In this document: positions 1-6,674 of the stretch, piece after piece
Layout: each line of letters begins with the position of its first letter
How positions within the stretch are numbered: the first letter of the stretch is position 1
NCBI GenBank assembly: GCA_007131435.1
Contig: SLQM01000174.1
Coordinates: 1 to 26,029 of the forward strand
DNA: 26,029 bases
Direction of reading: 5' to 3'
Origin: Syntrophomonadaceae bacterium
GTDB taxonomy: Bacteria; Bacillota; Dethiobacteria; DTU022
Notes under the pieces: model-generated
Databases searched by the model: none
What the model saw: the letters and a program-made list of their open reading frames with translations, nothing else
What the model was told of the DNA's origin: nothing
Made by a program: the position numbers and the translations under genes

Positions 1-242
1 AACTTGGTAAAAGCAGGTTCGCTCATTGCGATTACCGCTTTTGGAATTCCTGTAATTGGGGATCCAATAGGGTCTTCAGAAAGAACTACGGTACAATTGG
101 CAGTGCCACCGCGCATTTCAACTCCGTAAGCCGGCATCCAGGTAACATTTAATCCTGCTTTCATTCCGCAGTAAGCAAGCAGGTCCCCCATCATCAAGAC
201 ACCCTGGCCGCCAAACCCGGACATGATTACTGAAAACTCCAT
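1..242 (-). CDS. 2-oxoacid:ferredoxin oxidoreductase gamma subunit (partial, C-terminus outside window)
   Basis: Only the first 80 codons lie in the window; the reading frame runs off the left edge without a stop. The N-terminus reads MEFSVIMSGFGGQGVLMMGD, the glycine-rich GxGGQG segment of the gamma domain of pyruvate/2-oxoacid:ferredoxin oxidoreductases, followed by a YGVEMRGGTANCTV segment that is also typical. The ATG at 240-242 has the ribosome binding site GGGGAGG about 9 nt upstream. It begins 23 nt after the stop of the beta subunit, so it is the last visible gene of the operon. With the alpha, beta and ferredoxin subunits it should form a CoA-dependent oxoacid oxidoreductase. The family call is firm; the substrate cannot be read from this subunit. 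Confidence 0.9.
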   Translation of the reverse strand, partial: MEFSVIMSGFGGQGVLMMGDLLAYCGMKAGLNVTWMPAYGVEMRGGTANCTVVLSEDPIGSPITGIPKAVIAMSEPAFTK

Positions 243-265
243 TCCACAACGCCTCCCCGTATAAA

Positions 266-1015
266 CTAAAAATCCTTATATGTTCCCAGCGGGTAAGCTG
301 GAATCATCTCATCCTCCATGCGCTGTAAAGACTGCTGAGGTGTCATGCGCCAGTTCGTGGGGCAGGCAGACAGCAGTTCAATCAGGGCAAACCCGCGCTT
401 TTCAACCTGGGCCTGAAAGGCCCTGTGCATCGCCTTACGGGCAGTCCTGATGCCTTTCAAGTTGTGACAACTAACCCTTGCCGAGTAAGCAGTGCCCGGA
501 AGGATGGCAATTATTTCAGCCATGTTAACGGGGTGACCGTCATTTAAAGGGCTGCGCCCAGCCGGGGTGGTGGTAGTTTTCTGCCCCGGTAAGGTAGTAG
601 GCGCCATCTGGCCCCCCGTCATGCCATAAACCGAGTTGTTGACAAATATAACAGTTATCTGTTCGCCGCGATTTGCAGCATGAATTATCTCACTGGTTCC
701 AATCGCTGCCAAATCACCGTCTCCCTGGTAGGTAAAAACAAATGCACCGGGGTTTGTTCTTTTTATTCCGGCAGCTACTGCCGGTGCCCTGCCGTGCGGC
801 GCTTCACAGCAATCGATGGCCAGGTAATCATACAAAAACACCCCGCAGCCTACACCAATTACCCCCACTGCACTGGTTGCAAGATTATAATCGTCCAGCG
901 CTTCCGCTGCCAGACGGTGCACCAGGCCGTGATGGCAACCAGGGCAAAAGTGATACACATTGTCTTTTAAAACTTGCGGGGTGGAAAATACCTTTTTTTC
1001 AGCTATTGCTGACAT
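266..1015 (-). CDS. 2-oxoacid:ferredoxin oxidoreductase beta subunit (thiamine pyrophosphate-binding)
   Basis: A 249-residue protein of normal length for the beta subunit of four-subunit 2-oxoacid:ferredoxin oxidoreductases (VOR/KOR type). CPGCHHG at residues 24-30 is the expected N-terminal Cys motif. GDGD (98-101) followed by NNSVYGMTGGQ (126-136) is the thiamine-diphosphate/Mg binding signature. The enzyme decarboxylates a 2-oxoacid to acyl-CoA and passes electrons to ferredoxin, and the reaction is reversible in anaerobes. Its ATG (1013-1015) lies inside the end of the alpha gene, a 13-nt overlap implying translational coupling. Short residues after the TPP motif (MAPTTLPGQKTTTTPAGR) are typical of branched-chain or 2-oxoglutarate rather than pyruvate enzymes. 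Exact substrate is inferred, with help from the leader upstream. Confidence 0.93.
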   Translation of the reverse strand: MSAIAEKKVFSTPQVLKDNVYHFCPGCHHGLVHRLAAEALDDYNLATSAVGVIGVGCGVFLYDYLAIDCCEAPHGRAPAVAAGIKRTNPGAFVFTYQGDGDLAAIGTSEIIHAANRGEQITVIFVNNSVYGMTGGQMAPTTLPGQKTTTTPAGRSPLNDGHPVNMAEIIAILPGTAYSARVSCHNLKGIRTARKAMHRAFQAQVEKRGFALIELLSACPTNWRMTPQQSLQRMEDEMIPAYPLGTYKDF

Positions 1016-2076
1016 GCCTGCAGACCTCCCTCAAGTATTCCGTATATTTCTGCTTCTATCTCTTCGGGAGTGGGAACTGACCCGCCAGGGTAACCTTTAA
1101 AAGAAACATTGCCGGGATTCCCACAGGCCAACTTTACATCATCAACCATCTGGCCCGTATTCATTTCAACAACTAAAACCCGGTCTGCATTTTCCGCTGC
1201 TTCCCTTACCGCTGCCTCAGGGAAAGGGTAAAGGGTAATCGGCCTGACCAGGCCGACAGGGTAACCGCGCTTCCTGGCCCGGTCAACGGCGGTACGCACT
1301 ATACGGCTGCAGGAACCGAACGAAACTAATACCAGGCTGCAGTTTGGAGGGCAATCGACTTCCACTTTAACTTCCTTTGCCTTTAGCTGATCATACTTTT
1401 CTTTTAGCTTCAGGTTGTGAACGGTCATTTCGCCATCCTTCAGGAAAAGCGATTTAACCAGGCGCGGTTTGCGGTTTTTAGCCCCGCTGAGTACCCAGGA
1501 ACCTTCCCCGGGAGGATCAACAGGGATTGAAAGCTGTACCGGCTCCTTCATCTGGCCGAGGATTGCATCGGCAAGGATCATGGCCGGGTTGCGGTAGCTG
1601 TAAGAAAGCCGGAACGCTTCACCGGCCAGATCATACATTTCCTGCACCGAATTAGGAGCCAAAACGATCAGGCGGTAGTCACCATGGCCTCCACCTTTTG
1701 TAGCCTGGTTATAATCACCCTGGGTGGGCGCGATACCGCCAAGGCCCGGACCGCTGCGGGTAATATTAACCACCACTGCCGGCAGCTCTGAGCCGGCGAG
1801 ATAGGAAAGTCCTTCCTGCATCAGCGATATGCCGGGGCCGGAAGATGAGGTCATTGCCAGCCCGCCTGCAGCTGAAGCTCCCAGGACCATGTTGATAGAA
1901 GCAAGCTCGCTTTCGGCCTGCACAAATACTCCACCAACAGCCGGAAGGGCTGCAGACAAATATTCAGGAATATCATTTTGCGGGGTAATGGGGTAGCCGA
2001 AGTAATAGCGGCAACCGGCATCAATTGCCCCTTTTGCCACAGCAACATTCCCTTGCATAAGTTGTTTCTCAGCCAT
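1003..2076 (-). CDS. vorB: 2-oxoacid:ferredoxin oxidoreductase alpha subunit, VorB type (3-methyl-2-oxobutanoate family)
   Basis: 357 residues, the usual length of the alpha subunit in the four-subunit VorB family. Recognisable segments are GCRYYFGYPITPQND near residues 22-36, QAESELASINMVLGASAAG with the conserved glutamate, and SGPGLGGIAPTQGDYNQATKGGGHGDYR, which is characteristic of VOR/KOR alpha chains. The C-terminal third (GSCSRIVRTAVDRARKRG, VVEMNTGQMVDDV) is the domain II fold that helps bind CoA. ATG at 2074-2076 is preceded by AAGGGAG. It sits between the ferredoxin gene (31-nt gap) and the beta gene (13-nt overlap). The family name implies branched-chain oxoacids such as 2-oxoisovalerate, but paralogues act on 2-oxoglutarate, so specificity remains an inference, here supported by a leucine-type T-box. 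Confidence 0.92.
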   Translation of the reverse strand: MAEKQLMQGNVAVAKGAIDAGCRYYFGYPITPQNDIPEYLSAALPAVGGVFVQAESELASINMVLGASAAGGLAMTSSSGPGISLMQEGLSYLAGSELPAVVVNITRSGPGLGGIAPTQGDYNQATKGGGHGDYRLIVLAPNSVQEMYDLAGEAFRLSYSYRNPAMILADAILGQMKEPVQLSIPVDPPGEGSWVLSGAKNRKPRLVKSLFLKDGEMTVHNLKLKEKYDQLKAKEVKVEVDCPPNCSLVLVSFGSCSRIVRTAVDRARKRGYPVGLVRPITLYPFPEAAVREAAENADRVLVVEMNTGQMVDDVKLACGNPGNVSFKGYPGGSVPTPEEIEAEIYGILEGGLQACQQ

Positions 2077-2107
2077 TATCTATTTTCTCCCTTTCCTGGC
2101 CTCACAT

Positions 2108-2314
2108 TTACCTGTATACTTCAAGGGCTACATCAGGACATACTTCGGCGCATAATGCACATCCTGAACACTGTTCATCGTCCTTAAAAGAGGCTACACT
2201 GTAACCGCTTTTATTTCGTTTATCCCTATCCAGGTATAAATTTGCGCTGCTGCAGGCTTCTATGCAATAGCCGCAACCCTTGCAGCGCTCTTCTTTAACA
2301 GTAACTCTCCCCAC
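2108..2314 (-). CDS. 2-oxoacid:ferredoxin oxidoreductase delta subunit, 2[4Fe-4S] ferredoxin
   Basis: A 68-residue ferredoxin with two CxxCxxC...C clusters, CKGCGYCIEAC and CSGCALCAEVCP, the normal makeup of the small electron-transfer subunit of four-subunit oxoacid oxidoreductases. The start is a GTG at 2312-2314, chosen because GGGGGAGG lies 7 nt upstream and no nearer ATG exists. It is the first gene of the operon, immediately downstream of the T-box terminator (2341-2376). It should pass electrons between the TPP active site and soluble ferredoxin. No unusual residues were seen. Confidence 0.93.
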   Translation of the reverse strand: MGRVTVKEERCKGCGYCIEACSSANLYLDRDKRNKSGYSVASFKDDEQCSGCALCAEVCPDVALEVYR

Positions 2315-2330
2315 TGTTTTGCCTCCCCCG

Positions 2331-2376
2331 GTAAATATAAAAACCCTTTCATCCCTGCTAAGAGACGAAAGGGTTT
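2331..2376 (-). terminator. T-box regulated intrinsic terminator
   Basis: Ten perfect base pairs (2367-2376 with 2341-2350) around a 16-nt loop, followed on the minus strand by TTATATTT. It excludes the antiterminator helix because CTCTT (2360-2364) lies in its loop and the 5' arm overlaps the region needed by the alternative fold. Confidence 0.85.
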
Positions 2377-2605
2377 ACTTCCGCGGTACCACTCTTCTTG
2401 ACGGTTTTAAACCGTCCCCTTAAAGCTTTAACGGCGCAACCGGTTTCAGCCTAATAACCTGTATTTAAAGCCAGGCTTTCAGCGAACAGCTCCCGGATGA
2501 GTTCCACCACTCAGGAGTACTGCCTTCGCAGCTAAGGGCAGCTCTCTATAACTCCCCGGTAATGGTGTACTGGTTCCATTCACAGCCTTTGATATAAAAA
2601 ACTAT
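2331..2605 (-). promoter_or_regulatory. T-box riboswitch leader, specifier CUC (tRNA-Leu), controlling the vor operon
   Basis: On the minus strand the conserved T-box sequence AAGAGTGGTACCGCGG occupies 2381-2396. Its AAGAG can pair with CTCTT at 2360-2364 to form the antiterminator. The competing terminator pairs AAACCCTTTC (2367-2376) with GAAAGGGTTT (2341-2350), followed by TTATATTT. Upstream are an AGAGAG kink-turn-like motif (2543-2548), a CTGCC/GGCAG hairpin, and the segment GGAACTCATCCGGGAGC (2489-2505). In that segment CTC at 2499-2501 occupies the specifier position seen in leucine T-boxes (GAA-CUC). Uncharged tRNA-Leu should therefore allow read-through into the oxidoreductase genes. 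T-box identity is certain from the motif; the specifier assignment was done by eye and not folded. Confidence 0.9.
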
Positions 2606-2610
2606 TATTT

Positions 2611-2639
2611 AATATAGCGCGATAAGCCCCATCCGTCAA
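2611..2639 (-). promoter_or_regulatory. Sigma-A-type promoter of the T-box/vor operon
   Basis: Minus strand: -35 TTGACG (2634-2639), a 17-nt spacer, and -10 TATATT (2611-2616). The predicted start is near 2600-2605, just upstream of T-box stem I. Spacing is ideal and each hexamer differs from consensus by one base. It lies only about 20 nt beyond the aguA stop (2661), so read-through from aguA into the leader is possible. Confidence 0.8.
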
Positions 2640-2660
2640 GCATTTTTTTATTATATTCGC

Positions 2661-3755
2661 CTATGGTTTAGGCTGCTGCTGGGTTATGCAGTGAATATTG
2701 CCTCCCCCGAGGATAATTTCACGGGCATATACACCCACCACTTCCCTTTCCGGAAAAAGCTCCTTCAGCTTATTCATCGCCGGTTGATCATTGGGATCAT
2801 TAAAGAGGGGTACAATCACCCCGCCATCGGCAATATAAAAATTAACATATGAAGCAGCCATACGGTCACCTTCCTGACGGGGGATGGTGCCTTCTACCTG
2901 GTCAATACCTTCACACTCTTCAGCTGTTACGATTACCGGATTAGGCTGATGCAGCTTGTGAACCTCCAGCTTTCTGCCCTTTGCATCTGTAGCTTCAGTT
3001 AGCAGCTTATAAGCTTCCTGAGATATTTCATACTGGGGATCTTCTTGATCATCTGTCCAGTTCAGGGCAACAACTCCAGGGCGAATATAGCAGCAAAGGT
3101 TATCTACATGGCCATCGGTTTCATCATTGTAGCAGCCCCTGGGCAGCCAGATTATCTTCTCCACAGAGAGGTAGTTTTTTAAAAACCCCTCAATCTGCTG
3201 CCTTGAAAGCTTCGGGTTACGGTTCGGGTTAAGCAGGCATTCTTCCGTGGTAATCAGTGTTCCTTCACCATCAACATGAATCGATCCGCCCTCCATGACA
3301 AGCGACGCCTTATAGCGATCAACCCCGGTTATCTCGGCAACTTTACGGGGAATCAGGTCATCCTGGTCCCAGGGAAAATAGAGCCCTTCCTCCAAACCGC
3401 CCCAGGCATTAAAATCCCAGTCTACCAGGCGGATACCTCCCTGATCGTTGATTACAAAGGTGGGGCCTACATCCCTCATCCAGGAATCATTGTTGGACAC
3501 CTCAATAAGCCTGACCTGGCTCGGCAGTTTATTGCGGGCATTCACGAACTGCCTGCCTGATACTAACATGGTCACCTTTTCAAACCTGCTGATCGCCTCG
3601 GCTACCTGGACAAAGGCTTTTTCGGCCGGTTTCGCCCCCATTCTCCAGTTGTCGGTCCGCTCCGGCCAGATCATCCAGCAGCCATCATGCGGCTCAAATT
3701 CTCCCGGCATACGGTAACCATCAGCAGCCGGAGTGCTTTTGAGTGTGATTGTCAT
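2661..3755 (-). CDS. aguA: Agmatine deiminase
   Basis: 364 residues, the usual length for agmatine deiminase (agmatine to N-carbamoylputrescine plus ammonia), of the peptidyl-arginine-deiminase-like fold. Diagnostic segments are the start region MPGEFEPHDGCWMIWPERTDNWR, NNDSWMRDVGPTF around residues 89-101, NDETDGHVDN with the catalytic histidine, and the C-terminal GGGNIHC whose Cys356 is the expected nucleophile. GGAG-type binding site (GGGAGG) lies 7 nt before ATG 3753-3755. It follows the carbamoyltransferase gene with a 99-nt gap, which holds a 12-bp palindrome and a possible internal -10. Together the two enzymes make the agmatine deiminase route. All catalytic residues appear intact. 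Confidence 0.95.
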   Translation of the reverse strand: MTITLKSTPAADGYRMPGEFEPHDGCWMIWPERTDNWRMGAKPAEKAFVQVAEAISRFEKVTMLVSGRQFVNARNKLPSQVRLIEVSNNDSWMRDVGPTFVINDQGGIRLVDWDFNAWGGLEEGLYFPWDQDDLIPRKVAEITGVDRYKASLVMEGGSIHVDGEGTLITTEECLLNPNRNPKLSRQQIEGFLKNYLSVEKIIWLPRGCYNDETDGHVDNLCCYIRPGVVALNWTDDQEDPQYEISQEAYKLLTEATDAKGRKLEVHKLHQPNPVIVTAEECEGIDQVEGTIPRQEGDRMAASYVNFYIADGGVIVPLFNDPNDQPAMNKLKELFPEREVVGVYAREIILGGGNIHCITQQQPKP

Positions 3756-3776
3756 ATAAAGACCTCCCTATCTCTC

Positions 3777-3788
3777 ACCTACGTAGGT
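3777..3788. promoter_or_regulatory. 12-bp perfect palindrome upstream of aguA, possible operator
   Basis: ACCTACGTAGGT lies in the 99-nt gap between the carbamoyltransferase gene and aguA, 22 nt upstream of the aguA start. A TATAAT on the minus strand (3846-3851) upstream of it could be the -10 of an internal promoter, although no good -35 was seen. Function is inferred only from position and symmetry. Confidence 0.35.
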
Positions 3789-3854
3789 TAAGCATATAGA
3801 CACCTGGCAGGAGGGATAATAATTTATATTGTTCCTACTGCTATTATTATACCT

Positions 3855-4880
3855 TTAGCCATGAATTAATCTATAAAGATTAATCAGCTTTTCCGCATAA
3901 GGCCCTAAACTATTTTGGTCTAAATTAAGCCAAATATCTTCTTTTCCAATAAAAGCGAAGCACAGCGCCAACTCTGTATATAGCCTGTTTTCAGCCTGGT
4001 CATAGACTATAGACTGCTTTCCATCTATCACTTCAGCAGTAACTTCTTCTCCTCTCCTGGCAGGAAGACAGTGCAGGAACCTGCAGTGAGGTGGTGCTTT
4101 CTTCAATAGCTCGCCTGTAACCTGGTATTTCGGTATGAAAGTATGTAAGCGGTCTTCAGTTTCATCTTCAAAGCCCTGCCAGGTTATTGCATCACAGGTC
4201 AGGTAATCTGCATTTACAACAGCTTCTTCCGGCTCATATGTGACTTTAATTTCTGAACCACTTATTTTAGCATATCCATCAACCAGATCCAGGTATGACT
4301 CTTCAACATGATATTTTTCCGGAGATGCACAATAAAAGTTGACGCCAAGCTTTGCTGAAATCAACATCAGATCCCTTCCAATAACTCCGAACCCGTCACT
4401 TGTATCTCCGACAAATGCAAGATTCACACCTCTTAGTCTTTTTTCTCTTTCATAGATAGTAAAAATATCGCATAAAGCCTGCGTCGGATGATTCTTATCA
4501 TCTGCCATCCCATTTATTACAGGCACCTGCGCGTATCTGGATAAATCATAGATGTCCTTGTATTTGCTGCTGCGTATAACTATACCATCACAGAGGCGGC
4601 CCATCACTATTGCTGTATCCTTTATGTCTTCTTTTTTCCCCAGGTGTATATCACCGGACTTAATATATAGGCCATTACCGCCCAGGGCATTCATGGCAAC
4701 TTCAAAAGACATCCTTGTCCTTAGTGACGGCTCTAAGAACAGCATGGTCAAAGTTAACTTGTTCAGCAAATCCGGCAGCTTACGTTTCTTGTAGGCCTCT
4801 TTCATCACTAGAACCATTTCCAGGAGATAATTTAACTCCATACTGGTAATATCTTCTATATTTATAAAATCTTTGTGCAT
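3855..4880 (-). CDS. Putrescine carbamoyltransferase-like protein
   Basis: 341 residues, aspartate/ornithine carbamoyltransferase superfamily. The carbamoyl-phosphate loop is SLRTR (52-56) instead of the common STRTR. HPTQ is at 131-134 and HCLPARRGEEVT at 270-281. Segments PVINGMADDKNHPTQ, PKYQVTGELL and EVIDGKQSIVYDQAENRL closely resemble putrescine carbamoyltransferases such as that of Enterococcus. The second-substrate loop, DAITWQGFEDETEDR (230-244), lacks the SMG of ornithine enzymes and also differs from the WYGLYEAE of known PTCases. Likely reaction: N-carbamoylputrescine plus phosphate to putrescine plus carbamoyl phosphate, matching the agmatine deiminase next to it. It is 51 nt downstream of the symporter gene. 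The substrate is inferred; another carbamoylated amine is possible. No carbamate kinase is seen in the window. Confidence 0.8.
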   Translation of the reverse strand: MHKDFINIEDITSMELNYLLEMVLVMKEAYKKRKLPDLLNKLTLTMLFLEPSLRTRMSFEVAMNALGGNGLYIKSGDIHLGKKEDIKDTAIVMGRLCDGIVIRSSKYKDIYDLSRYAQVPVINGMADDKNHPTQALCDIFTIYEREKRLRGVNLAFVGDTSDGFGVIGRDLMLISAKLGVNFYCASPEKYHVEESYLDLVDGYAKISGSEIKVTYEPEEAVVNADYLTCDAITWQGFEDETEDRLHTFIPKYQVTGELLKKAPPHCRFLHCLPARRGEEVTAEVIDGKQSIVYDQAENRLYTELALCFAFIGKEDIWLNLDQNSLGPYAEKLINLYRLIHG

Positions 4881-4931
4881 TCTCCTACTCCTCTAAGGAT
4901 TATTGTTTAATTAATACTAAAAACAGCTAGC

Positions 4932-6431
4932 CTACTGATTATTTTCCACTACTGTTATAGGTGGGTCGGATTTCTGGGTAATAAGCGATACTAATACCAT
5001 GACAACAAGGTTTGCTGCCGGTGCCGCAAGGGTATAGATGTACCATTCCATCGGGTACATTACCGTTTCAAAGGACCAACCTTCAATGATCCCTGACAAA
5101 ACCACCCTGACAAATATACCTGTAACAATACCAGCGATACATCCTGTCTGATTTGCTTTTTTCCAGTATATTCCCAAGGTGAGTGGGATAAAAAGCCCAG
5201 CCAGGAGTAGATCAAAGCCAAATACTATTAATAGAAAAACAAATGGATAACCTATACTAACCAGTACCACCAGAATTGAAAAAATAGCAATAACAATTCT
5301 TCCCCATTTTAAAAGGTTGTCATCAGAGATATCTGGTTTAACAACATCTTTAATAACATTTTTAGTAAACAGGGTCGAAATTGAAAGAATTCCCCCGTCA
5401 GCACAGGACATAACTCCAGCAACTATAGCTCCTATAAGAAGTATTGCTGCAGGAAGAGGAAAAAGTTCTGTAAGCATCAGCGGAATAATCAGCTCAGGAT
5501 CACCCATAAGGGCACTTTCAGCAATAATTCCCTGGCCAATCAACACAAACCCGGCCAAACCTATGATTACCACAAAAGTTCCAAATATCCAGTAGATCAA
5601 ACCTGCAGATATTGCCGCAATTTTGACTTCTTTATCAGTTTTTCCGGCCTGGGCTGCCTGGACGATATCAGGGCTGGGAATTGATCCCAAACCAATGATC
5701 ATCCATCCTGCAATCCAGGGCAGCCAACGGGCGACAACTCCAAACCCTTCTGCTTTTGGCGGCAGGAATGAAATCATTTCAGGAGGCATAAAAGCCCTTA
5801 TTTCAGAAAAACCGCCCACAGCATTTAATGAAAGTGGAAGAGCAATGGTAATCCCGGCTAAAATTATGACCATCTGCATTGTATGAGCAATACCTACAGA
5901 CCATAATCCCCCGGCTATGGTATATAAAACTATAATTATCATGGCAATGATAATTGAAAGCTCGTAAGGCCAGCCAAGGGTAAAATTAAAGATTTTACCG
6001 ATTACAGCTATCTCCCCGGCAACGAAGAATACCCAACCGAACAACATAATCAGGGCAGCTATAACCCCACTGTTTTTACCAAATCGCCTGGCAAAAAAGT
6101 CGGAAAGGGTAACGCCTCCTACTCTTCGCAATGCGCTAAAATAGAATAGACCGGCAATAATTAAGCACAAACCCGCACCATATGGGTCGGGGATAACACC
6201 CCAGGCATATTCAGTACTCCAAATACCAAAGTCCAGTACTACACCTGCAGCGCCGATCACTGTGCCGCCCCCAAACCACAAGCCTGCAAAAGTAAAGGCC
6301 AAAATAAACATCGGCATGGCTCGCCCGGCAACCATGAAGTCTTCACTTGCCTTGATCTTCTTTGAAGCCCACCAACCCATGAAAACAAGCGCTAAACCGT
6401 AAATAATAAAACCATAAAGATACCAGTTCAT
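4932..6431 (-). CDS. Sodium:solute symporter family (SSS) transporter
   Basis: 499 residues, almost entirely hydrophobic with about 13 predicted transmembrane segments, the SSS family topology. The N-terminal pattern, ASEDFMVAGRAMPMFILAFTFAGLWFGGGTVIGAAG, is the classic family signature (a DYFLAGR-like motif followed by a Gly-rich TM2). RVGGVTLSDFFARRFG is also conserved. It is the first gene of a minus-strand set with the carbamoyltransferase and agmatine deiminase, so agmatine, putrescine or a precursor is a reasonable substrate. Other SSS members carry urea, polyamines (DUR3), proline or pantothenate. ATG 6429-6431 follows GGGAGGAG by about 8 nt. Classical agmatine operons use an APC-type agmatine/putrescine antiporter instead, so the transporter class here is atypical. 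Confidence 0.88.
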   Translation of the reverse strand: MNWYLYGFIIYGLALVFMGWWASKKIKASEDFMVAGRAMPMFILAFTFAGLWFGGGTVIGAAGVVLDFGIWSTEYAWGVIPDPYGAGLCLIIAGLFYFSALRRVGGVTLSDFFARRFGKNSGVIAALIMLFGWVFFVAGEIAVIGKIFNFTLGWPYELSIIIAMIIIVLYTIAGGLWSVGIAHTMQMVIILAGITIALPLSLNAVGGFSEIRAFMPPEMISFLPPKAEGFGVVARWLPWIAGWMIIGLGSIPSPDIVQAAQAGKTDKEVKIAAISAGLIYWIFGTFVVIIGLAGFVLIGQGIIAESALMGDPELIIPLMLTELFPLPAAILLIGAIVAGVMSCADGGILSISTLFTKNVIKDVVKPDISDDNLLKWGRIVIAIFSILVVLVSIGYPFVFLLIVFGFDLLLAGLFIPLTLGIYWKKANQTGCIAGIVTGIFVRVVLSGIIEGWSFETVMYPMEWYIYTLAAPAANLVVMVLVSLITQKSDPPITVVENNQ

Positions 6432-6674
6432 TTGCCATCTCCTCCCGCATTAGCTTTATAAAGTTAGAGTAACACTATAAAAATAACTTTTTTAGGATTT
6501 TCTTGCGAAGTAAAGGTGATTATTTTGTTAAATTCAGAATCATTTGCATTTAATTGCCACATTAACAAAGTCCTGAAATTAAGGGTAATTTAATCTGTTA
6601 TAATAGAAAAAATATAGCTTGTAAACTTCATACTTTTAACTTGAACAGATTTATGCAACACGGGTAAGATCGGG
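6432..6674. promoter_or_regulatory. Divergent control region between the SSS symporter operon and the AraC-type regulator
   Basis: An A+T-rich 243-nt gap. On the plus strand TATAAT (6599-6604) could be the -10 for the regulator; no good -35 is visible 16-18 nt upstream, which would suit an activated or autoregulated promoter. An inverted repeat TTTGTTAA (6524-6531) and TTAACAAA (6562-6569), arms separated by 30 nt, lies between the two genes and is a candidate binding site for the regulator. No confident symporter promoter hexamers were found on the minus strand. Confidence 0.5.

Noticed and set aside
742..1080. Plus-strand ORF opposite the beta-subunit gene
   Set aside because: Low-complexity, no family features and no ribosome binding site; the minus-strand frame has clear TPP-enzyme motifs.
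3855..4880. Calling the carbamoyltransferase ornithine carbamoyltransferase (argF)
   Set aside because: The ornithine-binding SMG motif is absent, and the flanking segments match putrescine-type enzymes better.
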